From: Gemmiger sp. An87
Lineage (GTDB): Bacteria > Bacillota > Clostridia > Oscillospirales > Ruminococcaceae
DNA: 64,000 nucleotides
Reading direction: 5' to 3'
NCBI RefSeq assembly: GCF_002159185.1
Contig: NZ_NFHD01000008.1
Location: 1 to 64,000 of the forward strand
The notes beneath the pieces are model-generated. The model saw only the letters and a program-made list of their open reading frames with translations, was not told the DNA's origin and did no database searches. The translations under genes were made by a program, and so were the position numbers. The stretch's first letter is position 1. Every line of letters starts with the position of its first letter. Below, piece after piece: positions 44,876-52,485 of this stretch.

Positions 44876-45879
44876 TCAAATCTCGGTTTTCTTTTCAAAC
44901 AAAGTTATCGGATGAAAAACAATATTGGAAATTTTAATTCGACTGCAAATCTCTCCTACCAAAACACTTCCAATGATTCCACAGGCCGTCATCAAAACAA
45001 TCTGCAACCATTCATACTGGCCAATAATCCGATTCAATACAATTTTTGACACAGTTGTAAAATAGGTATGTACAAGATAAATCTCCATGCTATGTTTGCC
45101 AAGATACACCAGCACTTTATTTTCACCGAATCTCCGACTGTTTTTAAACACAAAAATTACAAACAGGGATATCGCTGCACCAACTATCATATTTATCCCT
45201 GGAATATCTTTGTACAGATGTTTGCTTTTTCCAAAAGCAAACATCAAAGCAATCGAAACAGCTGCTCCAGCAAAAATGAGTGCTTTATAATTTTCAAATA
45301 TTTTTTCGCCATATTTGCACAATTTAATTCCAATACAAAAAAACAACGAGTAGTAAAGCACACTTTTTATTGCAAAATAATCGATTTCAACCAGCTGGCT
45401 CATAGCGCAAAGGATTACGCTGACCGGTAGCGCATACTTCCCACGGAATACTTTTAAAAGAAAGATCAAATAAAGAATTATCAACGCATACAGATACCAA
45501 TACAATTGAAACGGTTTTACTGGTATCAATAATATATCCGAAATGCTTGACGGCCCATTCACATACCGTTCGAAGGGCAGCTTACTGATCCCAAGAAGCA
45601 GTGAATAAACCAGGTAAACGATTACAATATTAAAGATTTGCCTTTTAATTCTTTCACTCTTTGGTTTACCTTGATCTGTGAAATAGGCTTTTCTATACAG
45701 ATAACCACTGATCATCATAAAAAGTGGCATATGAAATGCATATATTATATTGCGCACCATACTAACAGAAAGAGTTCCTGTTCCTGCGTTTTCGAGATTC
45801 AACAGAGCGTGTCCGAATACAACGCAAAAATCGCGAATCCCTTGACTCCATCAATCCAAACTTCTCTTTTCTTTTGCAT
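44876..45879 (-). pseudogene. Acyltransferase 3 family protein, broken by a one-base frameshift
   Basis: The reading frame starts at ATG 45879 (MQKKREVWIDGVKGFAIF) and runs into a stop at about 45801-45803. The remaining ~308 residues continue in another frame. Adding one T to the T5 run at 45826-45830 (minus-strand sense) joins them as KGFAIFCVVFGHALLNLENAG, the expected family start with the catalytic histidine in VFGHAL. The remainder has about ten helices (FHMPLFMMISGYLYRK, KHSMEIYLVHTYF). The intact enzyme would O-acetylate a glycan sugar. The lesion may be a real inactivation, a phase-variable tract or an assembly error. It lies 2 bases after the GT2 stop. Confidence 0.85.
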
Positions 45880-45881
45880 TT

Positions 45882-46943
45882 TTACCGCTCCGCTTTCAGC
45901 TTGGCGAACAGCTTGGTGTTGCCGGATTTTACCTTCGAGATGGCGCAGCCCTCGCAATAGGTCAAAAAGCCGCTGCGCATTTTGATGGGCACCAGCATCA
46001 TCTTCATCATGGTCGACTGCGGTTTCATGTATTTCAGAGCCGTGCGGCACTGCTGGGCGTTGATCATCTGCTTGATCTGCGCCTTTTTCTCCTTCGCGGG
46101 CAGCTCGCACTTGCGATTGGTCAGATTTTCAATGCAGCCGATCAGCCGCTCCACATACCGGCGCGAGATCATCTCGGTGCTGGCTTCGTCCTGAATGTTC
46201 CAATGGCGGTACAGCTCCAGCATCCACTGGTGCTCCTCTTCCCGCTTTTCATACATTCTGGGGTTATACTTTGCGGTTTCCGACTCGGCACGCTTGCGCA
46301 GGAAGTGATAATAAGCGTTTTCCATCACCGCCACCCGCTCCACATTGCGAACCACGCTCAGGCAGAAGGGGAAATCATCCCAGAAGGTGGTGGGGAAATA
46401 CAGCTCGTTTTCCTTTAAGTAGCTTGCCAGGAACAGCTTGTTCCAGGGCGTATACAGCAGGTTCTTGTCGAACAGACGGTAAGCTTCCCTGCGGAACTCC
46501 TGCTGACTTGCGAACACCTTGCTTTCCACCTTCTGCACCTGGGTATACTTTTCGGTATCAGTGTAATAGGTGTCGATGTAAAAGCCGGTGACCACCAGCT
46601 GCAGGTCATGCGCCTCCGCCTGCGCCACCATGTATTCCAGCATGGTGGGCTCGGCCCAATCATCGGAATCCATAAAATAGAAGTATTTGCCGCCGGCCTG
46701 CTTCATGGCCATATTGCGGGCGCTGGGCGCGCCGCCGTTCTCCTTGTGGATCACATGAATGCGGGGGTCCTTTTTCGCGTATTCGTCGCAGATTTTGCCG
46801 CTGTTGTCCGGCGTGCCGTCATCCACGGCCCACAGCTCCCAATCCTGGAAGGTCTGCTGCTGGATGCTCTCGATGGATTTGCCCACGTACTCCTCCACCT
46901 TATAAACCGGCATAATGATGCTTACCATCGGCTTCTGATTCAT
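45882..46943 (-). CDS. Glycosyltransferase family 2
   Basis: A 353-residue GT2 enzyme with VSIIMPVYKVEEYVGKS, VDDGTPDNSGK, MDSDDW and a ~150-residue C-terminal helical extension. It follows the priming transferase by 27 bases and probably adds the second sugar. Base composition is closer to the host than the genes that follow. Confidence 0.92.
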   Translation of the reverse strand: MNQKPMVSIIMPVYKVEEYVGKSIESIQQQTFQDWELWAVDDGTPDNSGKICDEYAKKDPRIHVIHKENGGAPSARNMAMKQAGGKYFYFMDSDDWAEPTMLEYMVAQAEAHDLQLVVTGFYIDTYYTDTEKYTQVQKVESKVFASQQEFRREAYRLFDKNLLYTPWNKLFLASYLKENELYFPTTFWDDFPFCLSVVRNVERVAVMENAYYHFLRKRAESETAKYNPRMYEKREEEHQWMLELYRHWNIQDEASTEMISRRYVERLIGCIENLTNRKCELPAKEKKAQIKQMINAQQCRTALKYMKPQSTMMKMMLVPIKMRSGFLTYCEGCAISKVKSGNTKLFAKLKAER

Positions 46944-46970
46944 GATTCCTTGATTCCTCTCCGTTTATTT

Positions 46971-47765
46971 TCACATCGCCCGGCGGTGCTCGCGCACCAT
47001 CTGGGCCTCCTGCTGGAACTGCACGAATTCACGCTGCTCCACCTTCTCTTCGGCCAGCTGCTCCTGCTGGTAGCGGCGCACCTCGTCCCGGTGATGATGC
47101 GCCCGCACGCCTTCCTGGATGTCCTTGCGGCCCAGCACCTTCAGCACGCTGTCGAAAAACACCTTCGCGTCAAAGGCCATGCTCACGTTTTTTAAGTACT
47201 CCCGGTCGTAAAACACCTTGTCGTAATCGTTCAGCATATCGCGGCCGTTGATCTGCGCCCAGCCGGTAATCCCCGGCTTCAGCTGGTCCACCCCGTAGTA
47301 CCGGCGCAGAAAATGCACGCTGCGCTCCTGTCGAATCAGCGGCCGGGGCCCGATCAGGCTCATGTCGCCTGTAAGAACATTGAACAGCTGCGGCAGCTCA
47401 TCAATGCTGGTATCTCGTAAAAAGCGCCCCAGCTTGGAGATATAGGCGTCGGCGTTCTGCAGCTCGCCGGTGGCCGAGTATTTGGGCGCAGTGCTCTTCA
47501 TAGTACGGAATTTTGTAATGTAGAACACGTGGCTGCCCTGGCCCACCCGCTTCTGGCGGAAGAACACCGGCTCAGTGGGGCTGCTCAGCTTCTGCAGCAG
47601 GGCCACCACCGCAAAGGGCACCGCCAGCACCACCAGTGCCATGGCCGCGATCACCACATCGAAGCACCGCTTCTGCCGCAGGTACCGCTGCTGAGCATCG
47701 GTCAGCGGAATGCGGTGCTGCTTCATGATCCTTCGGATCGATACATATTTCTTTTTGACCTTCAT
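46971..47765 (-). CDS. Undecaprenyl-phosphate sugar phosphotransferase (priming transferase)
   Basis: A 264-residue bacterial sugar transferase (PF02397). One membrane hairpin lies at about 37-60. The catalytic core contains FRTMKS, DELPQLFNVLTGDMSLIGPRPL and the C-terminal PGITGWAQINGRD. It loads the first sugar phosphate onto undecaprenyl phosphate and starts repeat-unit synthesis. It lacks the large N-terminal WcaJ membrane domain, so it is the short WbaP-C-like form with a long charged C-terminal helix. It is first in the minus-strand cluster. Confidence 0.92.
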   Translation of the reverse strand: MKVKKKYVSIRRIMKQHRIPLTDAQQRYLRQKRCFDVVIAAMALVVLAVPFAVVALLQKLSSPTEPVFFRQKRVGQGSHVFYITKFRTMKSTAPKYSATGELQNADAYISKLGRFLRDTSIDELPQLFNVLTGDMSLIGPRPLIRQERSVHFLRRYYGVDQLKPGITGWAQINGRDMLNDYDKVFYDREYLKNVSMAFDAKVFFDSVLKVLGRKDIQEGVRAHHHRDEVRRYQQEQLAEEKVEQREFVQFQQEAQMVREHRRAM

Positions 47766-48410
47766 CGCCGTTCTTCTCCCCCTGGAATTTTTAACGCTCC
47801 CCTATTTTCATCCACGCAAAACACCCCGGGCGGCCGAGCTGCCCAGGGGGATTTTGCGTTGGCGGTTTTCCTGTTTGCGTGTGACGGGGCTGCGCGTGAC
47901 TATTCGTTTTTTGGCTTTATCTGCGCTTTTCCCGGCAAACGCAGCCGCTGCATCTCCCCCTGTGTTGCGGGTGCTGCGCTGAAAATTGCCGTGTCCTTCC
48001 GCTTTACCGTAAAAGGTAAGCGGTGCTCACACTTGTTATACTGTAGTATTTTAATCATAACTCAATTTGCATCTTTTTTCAACGAAAACGGTGGAATTGG
48101 CTGAAGATTCGTCTAATTGGTAAAAAAGCCGGAAGAAATGCGAATAATATTGATTTTTCTGCTGGAAATCTCCCCTTTTCCCCTCGTTCCCATGGCTCGT
48201 TTTTTGGCTTCATTGCCCGGCTTTTTTGCTTATTTGTGCGTCCGTACCGCTGCTCTGCCCCTTTTGCCGGGAATTTCTCTTGGTCATTCCATGGAAAAAT
48301 CGCGCATTTTATTGACAAATGTGTCATAAATGGTGTACCATGTCAACTAGATAACCCGGCAACGCATTTTCCTATTAAAATAAGTAAACGGAATGCAGAA
48401 GGAGAAAATC
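47766..48410. other. Divergent intergenic region of polysaccharide cluster and nucleotidyltransferase
   Basis: These 645 bases hold no convincing gene. On the minus strand a possible promoter for the polysaccharide cluster is TTGAGT (near 48057-48062) with TATAAC (48034-48039) at a long 17-19-base spacing. A GC hairpin lies near 47824-47849. The plus-strand promoter of the nucleotidyltransferase is at 48312-48341. The long leader could hold regulation that I do not recognise. Confidence 0.5.
48312..48346 (+). promoter_or_regulatory. Promoter with embedded dyads, nucleotidyltransferase gene
   Basis: TTGACA (48312-48317), an 18-base spacer and TACCAT (48336-48341). TGACA-AATG-TGTCA (48313-48326) is a perfect dyad over the -35, and the -35 TTGACA pairs inversely with TGTCAA at 48341-48346. 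A repressor site is plausible. Confidence 0.55.
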
Positions 48411-49340
48411 ATGAGCGAAACCAAACAGACCGCCTTGGTCATTATGGCGGCGGGCATCGGCAGCCGTTTCGGCGGCGGCATCAAGCAGCTGGAGCCCGTG
48501 GGCCTGCACGGCGAGATCATCATGGACTATTCCATTCACGACGCCATTGAGGCAGGCTTCAACAAGGTGGTCTTTATCATCCGGCACGACATTGCCGAGG
48601 CCTTCCGCGAAGCGATCGGCGACCGCATTGCCGCCACCTGCGCCCGTCTGGGTGTGGAGATCGCCTACGCCTACCAGGAGAAAGAAGATCTGCCCGAGGG
48701 CGTTACCCTGCCCGCAGACCGCACCAAGCCCTGGGGCACCGGCCAGGCGGTTCTGGCCTGCAAGGGCCTGCTGAACGAGCCCTTCGTGGTCATCAACGCG
48801 GACGACTACTACGGCAAGGAAGCCTTCGTGAAGATTCACGACTTCCTGGTGCAGGACCACGGCGACAGCGAGCTGTGCATGGCAGGCTTTGTGCTGAAGA
48901 ACACCCTGTCTGAGAACGGCGGCGTGACCCGCGGCATCTGCCACATGGACGCAAGCGGCTATCTGACCGACGTGGAGGAGACCTCCAACATTGTGAAGAC
49001 CGCCACCGGCGCCGAGGTGGAGGGCAAGCCCGTGGATGCGGACTCTCTGGTTTCCATGAACATGTGGGGCCTGACCCCCGCCTTTATGGACCTGCTGGAC
49101 AAGGGCTTTGTGGAGTTCTTCGCCAACACCCCGGAGGACAAGATTCTGAAGGCCGAATACCTGCTGCCCATCTATATCGACCAGCTGCTCAAGCGCAGCG
49201 CAGTGTCGGTGAAGGTGCTGAAGACCGACGACAAGTGGTTCGGCGTGACCTACAAGGAGGACAAGGACTTCGTTGTGGCCAGCTTCCGGGCACTGATCGA
49301 GGCGGGCGTTTACAAGAAAGACCTGTTCAGCGACCTGTAA
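48411..49340 (+). CDS. Sugar-nucleotide-type nucleotidyltransferase
   Basis: A 309-residue NTP-transferase fold protein with the N-terminal nucleotide-binding VIMAAGIGSRFGGGIKQL and the metal-site VINADDYYG. It would form a nucleotide sugar or similar activated compound from NTP and a phosphate ester. It is not GalU, whose pattern AAGxGTRFLPxTK differs. Its place next to the polysaccharide cluster suggests precursor supply, though it has its own promoter and terminator. AAGGAG lies six bases before the ATG. Confidence 0.82.
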   Translation: MSETKQTALVIMAAGIGSRFGGGIKQLEPVGLHGEIIMDYSIHDAIEAGFNKVVFIIRHDIAEAFREAIGDRIAATCARLGVEIAYAYQEKEDLPEGVTLPADRTKPWGTGQAVLACKGLLNEPFVVINADDYYGKEAFVKIHDFLVQDHGDSELCMAGFVLKNTLSENGGVTRGICHMDASGYLTDVEETSNIVKTATGAEVEGKPVDADSLVSMNMWGLTPAFMDLLDKGFVEFFANTPEDKILKAEYLLPIYIDQLLKRSAVSVKVLKTDDKWFGVTYKEDKDFVVASFRALIEAGVYKKDLFSDL

Positions 49341-49394
49341 GCCGCTGACCTTCCAGCGTTTTCCCCAAAAGCGCTTCAACAAAACTGCAAAACC

Positions 49395-49440
49395 AAAAGG
49401 CGGTTGCCTTCCCAAACCGGGAAAGGCAGCCGCCTTTTTC
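49395..49440 (+). terminator. Terminator of the nucleotidyltransferase gene
   Basis: Stem of about 19 bp (49395-49413 / 49419-49438) with one bulge, followed by T on the plus strand. Confidence 0.8.
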
Positions 49441-49484
49441 TGTGCTTTTTCCTTTTGGCTGAGTTAGGGCCCCCGCCGGCCGTT

Positions 49485-50300
49485 TCACGCCTCCACCGGA
49501 GCCGAGAGCCGCAGCACATAGCAAGCCGGGTCGGTGACCGAGAGATAATTGATCACGTCCTGTTCGTATACGTCCCCCGCCAGATGCAGTCCCCGGCGGG
49601 TCAGCTCCTCCAGAAAGAGGGCGTAGGCGGTGGGCAGCTCGTCGTAGCCGCCCTGGTAGTAATACACCGCCCAGGTCCCGGCGGGGCAGGTCCACAGGTG
49701 GGGATGCTCCACCGGCCCGGGCAGAGGGCTGAAATAATAGGCCTCCAGAAAGCGGCCCTGCAGCGCTCTTTCCCGGGGGATGATCTCCCCGGCCTGGAAG
49801 CCGGTTCCCAGGCCGCACTGCTCGCACTCCTCAAAATGGTTTTTCATGGCGCGGGCAAACTGGCGCTCGGTGGGCGTGCTGCGGTAACCGGTGGGGGTGG
49901 CGATCAGGTGCCGCTCGCGCTGCCGGGTCAGCTGCAGGCGGCCGCAGACGCTCTCCTCGCCCTCCCGCATGGCATCCAGCGTCTGCTCCAGCGACTGGAT
50001 CATCCGGTCGATCTCGGCCCGGCGTGCCCGCAGGTCCTGCACCTTGCCCTCCAGCAGCCGGATGCCGGTGGGCACGTCGGCGTTCTGCAGATAGCGCCTG
50101 ATCTCGCTCAGTGGGGTCCCGCTGGCCTTCAGAACCGCGATCAGGTCCACGGTGGTGAACTGACTCAGGGTATAGTAACGGTAGCCGCTGGGGGCCACAA
50201 AGGCGGGCTTTAAGACGCCGGTATGGTCGTAGTGGAGCAGGGTATCCCGGCTGAGGCCGCACAGGGCGGCAAACTCGCTGATTTTATAATAATTTTTCAT
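49485..50300 (-). CDS. MerR-family transcriptional regulator with effector-binding domain
   Basis: A 271-residue regulator with an N-terminal MerR winged helix (YKISEFAALCGLSRDTLLHYDHTGVL), a dimerisation coiled coil (about 75-115) and a GyrI-like effector-binding domain (about 120-271), as in BmrR and TipA. It probably senses a hydrophobic or cationic drug-like ligand. It is divergent from a MATE exporter whose promoter has the long spacer expected for MerR control. ATG 50300 has AGAGAGAA upstream, a weak site. Confidence 0.9.
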   Translation of the reverse strand: MKNYYKISEFAALCGLSRDTLLHYDHTGVLKPAFVAPSGYRYYTLSQFTTVDLIAVLKASGTPLSEIRRYLQNADVPTGIRLLEGKVQDLRARRAEIDRMIQSLEQTLDAMREGEESVCGRLQLTRQRERHLIATPTGYRSTPTERQFARAMKNHFEECEQCGLGTGFQAGEIIPRERALQGRFLEAYYFSPLPGPVEHPHLWTCPAGTWAVYYYQGGYDELPTAYALFLEELTRRGLHLAGDVYEQDVINYLSVTDPACYVLRLSAPVEA

Positions 50301-50344
50301 AAAATTCTCTCTTGGCCGGTGCGGCAAAAGAATGTAAAAGCATC

Positions 50345-50375
50345 TTGACTCGTGGGTTACACCATAGTTTACAAT
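50345..50375 (+). promoter_or_regulatory. MerR-type promoter of the MATE exporter gene
   Basis: TTGACT (50345-50350), a 19-base spacer and TACAAT (50370-50375). The over-long spacer holds an imperfect dyad centred on TGGgttacaCCA (50353-50364) with outer ACT/AGT, the hallmark arrangement that MerR proteins untwist on ligand binding. Confidence 0.7.
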
Positions 50376-50405
50376 GGTTTCCATCACAACGCAAGGAGTA
50401 CTTTT

Positions 50406-51740
50406 ATGAAACGGGCAATTTCGCAGGAATTCAGCTTCTGGCGGCTGCTGGCCTTCTCGGTGCCGGCGGTGGCCATGCTGGTGGTATCGTCGCTGTACAC
50501 GGCGGTGGACGGGGTGTTCGTGTCCCGGTTTGTGGGCAGCGACGGGCTTTCGGCCATCAACATCGTGCTTCCGCTGGACACGCTGGCCTTTGGCGTGGGC
50601 ATCATGTTCGGCACCGGCACCAGCGCCATTGTGGGGCGCAAGCTGGGCCAGGGCGAGGCGAAGGCCGCCGATGAGGACCTGACCCTGGCCACGCTGGCGG
50701 CGGGAGTGCTGGGCGCGGCGCTGAGCGTGCTGGGCCTGGTATTTCTGGAGCCGCTGGTGCGGCTGCTGGGCGCCAGCGACCGGCTGCTGCCCTACTGTGT
50801 GGAATACGGGCGCATCCTGTTCGGGTCGGCCTTCTTCACGGTGATTCAGGTGATGTACCAGGCGCTGTTCATCACCGCCGGGCGGGGACGTATTGCCCTG
50901 TGGCTGACGGTGAGCAGCGGCGTGCTGAATCTGGTGCTGGACTGGCTGCTGATCGGGGTACTGGATCTGGGCATGACCGGCGCGGCCCTGGGCACGGTGA
51001 GCGGTCGGATTCTGGGCGGGCTCTTCCCCCTCTTCTACTTTTTAAAGGACCGGAGCACTCTGCGCTTTCGCCGCCCCCGGTGGGACCCGGGCATGCTGGC
51101 GCTGGCCATGGGCAACGGGTCCTCAGAGATGGTCTCCAACCTGGCCATCTCGGTGACCACCCTGCTGTTCAATCTGTCCATGCTGGCGCTGGCCGGGGAG
51201 GACGGTCTGGCCGCCATGACCATCGTGCTGTACGCCCAGTTCGTGTACACGGCGGTGTCCATGGGCTTTGCCACCAGTGCCGCCCCGGTGATCAGCTACC
51301 ACTTCGGCAGCGGCAACACCCGATATTTACAGCGGCTGTTCCGTTACTGCCTGGGGGCCATCGGACTGATCATGGCGGCCATGATGGCGGCGGCGATGCT
51401 CTTTGCCCGGCCGCTGATCGGTCTGTTCACCCCGCCGGGCGGGGCGGTGTTCGAGCTGGCGCTCCACGGCTTCTGGGTATTTCTGTGGAACTTTTTGTTC
51501 GCCGGGTTCAACATCTTTTCCTCCTCCCTGTTCACAGCTCTGTCCAACGGGGCGGTGAGCGCGCTGATCTCGTTTCTGCGCACGCTGGTGTTCGTGGTGG
51601 GCAGCATTTTACTGCTGCCCCGGCTGCTGGGGCTGGACGGCATCTGGCTGGCGATTCCGGTGGCGGAGGGCCTGACCTTCCTGATCGCGGCGGCGCTGGT
51701 CATCCGCTACGGCCGAGAGCCTTATCATTATCTGCGCTGA
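50406..51740 (+). CDS. MATE-family efflux transporter
   Basis: A 444-residue MATE exporter with 12 helices in two related halves (AVDGVFVSRFVGSDGLSAINIVLPL in the first; GFATSAAPVISYHFGSGN in the second). It exports drugs or metabolites using a cation gradient. CAAGGAGTA lies just before the ATG. Pairing with the divergent MerR regulator suggests induction by its substrate. Confidence 0.92.
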   Translation: MKRAISQEFSFWRLLAFSVPAVAMLVVSSLYTAVDGVFVSRFVGSDGLSAINIVLPLDTLAFGVGIMFGTGTSAIVGRKLGQGEAKAADEDLTLATLAAGVLGAALSVLGLVFLEPLVRLLGASDRLLPYCVEYGRILFGSAFFTVIQVMYQALFITAGRGRIALWLTVSSGVLNLVLDWLLIGVLDLGMTGAALGTVSGRILGGLFPLFYFLKDRSTLRFRRPRWDPGMLALAMGNGSSEMVSNLAISVTTLLFNLSMLALAGEDGLAAMTIVLYAQFVYTAVSMGFATSAAPVISYHFGSGNTRYLQRLFRYCLGAIGLIMAAMMAAAMLFARPLIGLFTPPGGAVFELALHGFWVFLWNFLFAGFNIFSSSLFTALSNGAVSALISFLRTLVFVVGSILLLPRLLGLDGIWLAIPVAEGLTFLIAAALVIRYGREPYHYLR

Positions 51741-51764
51741 GCCTTTTGCACACAAAACGGCAAA

Positions 51765-51804
51765 AAAACGGCGAACCTTACCGCATTGTAAGGCTCGCCG
51801 TTTT
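51765..51804. terminator. Bidirectional terminator
   Basis: Stem aaaacggcga-ccttac / gtaagg-tcgccgtttt (51765-51804), one mismatch, with A/T runs on both sides, between the MATE gene and the minus-strand response regulator. Confidence 0.85.
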
Positions 51805-51816
51805 AAAATACAAATC

Positions 51817-52485
51817 TTAAAGCTGTTCCAGCAAATAGCCGCCGCCCCGCAGCGACGAAATCTCCAGCCGGGACTCCTGGCTGTTCAGCTTTTTGCGCAG
51901 GCGGGAGATCAGGGTCCAGAGGGCGCGGCTCTCGGCGTGGGCGTCCGGACCCCACAGCGCCTCCATCAGCTCCTCCTGGCTGACCTTGCGCTCGGCGGCG
52001 CGGGCCAGCAGCAGCAGGGCGGTGAACTCCTTCTGGGTGAGCTGGATGTCCTTGCCGTTCACATAGCCGGTCATGGTGAGCAGGTCCAGCTTGAGGCCGC
52101 CGTAGCCGAAGTAGCGGCGCACCTCCTCGGCGGCCCGCAGCCGGGCCTCGATGCGCGCCACCAGCACCTCCAGGTCATAGGGCTTGGCCAGATAGTCGTC
52201 GCCGCCGGCCCGCAGGCCCTCCACCACGTCCTGGTTTTCGCCCAGGGCGGTGAGGAACAAAATGGGAATGGGCCGCTGGGCCTTCAATTCCCGGCACAGC
52301 TCCAGGCCGCTGCCGTCCGGCAGCAGGATGTCCAGCACGATCAGGTCCACCGGGTGCCAGCGCAGCTGCTCCCGGGCCTGGGCCGCGGTTTCCGCCTGCA
52401 GCACCTGGTAGCCCCGCAGGGTCAGCAGCTGGGCGTTGATCTTCATAATGTGGGGGTTGTCCTCCACCAGCAGGATGGTACTCAC
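51817..52485 (-). CDS. OmpR-family response regulator
   Basis: A 222-residue regulator with receiver domain (phosphoacceptor D52 in IVLDILLPDG, acidic pocket E8-D9, K near 102) and an OmpR winged-helix DNA-binding domain (about 125-220, TQKEFTALLLLA, SRLRKKL). The start overlaps the stop of no upstream gene but is 4 bases inside the kinase start region order: the kinase lies upstream on this strand and its stop overlaps this ATG (ATGA). It is the partner of that kinase. Confidence 0.92.
   Translation of the reverse strand: MSTILLVEDNPHIMKINAQLLTLRGYQVLQAETAAQAREQLRWHPVDLIVLDILLPDGSGLELCRELKAQRPIPILFLTALGENQDVVEGLRAGGDDYLAKPYDLEVLVARIEARLRAAEEVRRYFGYGGLKLDLLTMTGYVNGKDIQLTQKEFTALLLLARAAERKVSQEELMEALWGPDAHAESRALWTLISRLRKKLNSQESRLEISSLRGGGYLLEQL

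Noticed and set aside
47529-48329. Plus-strand open frames in the region upstream of the nucleotidyltransferase
   Set aside because: They begin inside the priming transferase or lack ribosome sites, and their translations resemble no protein.
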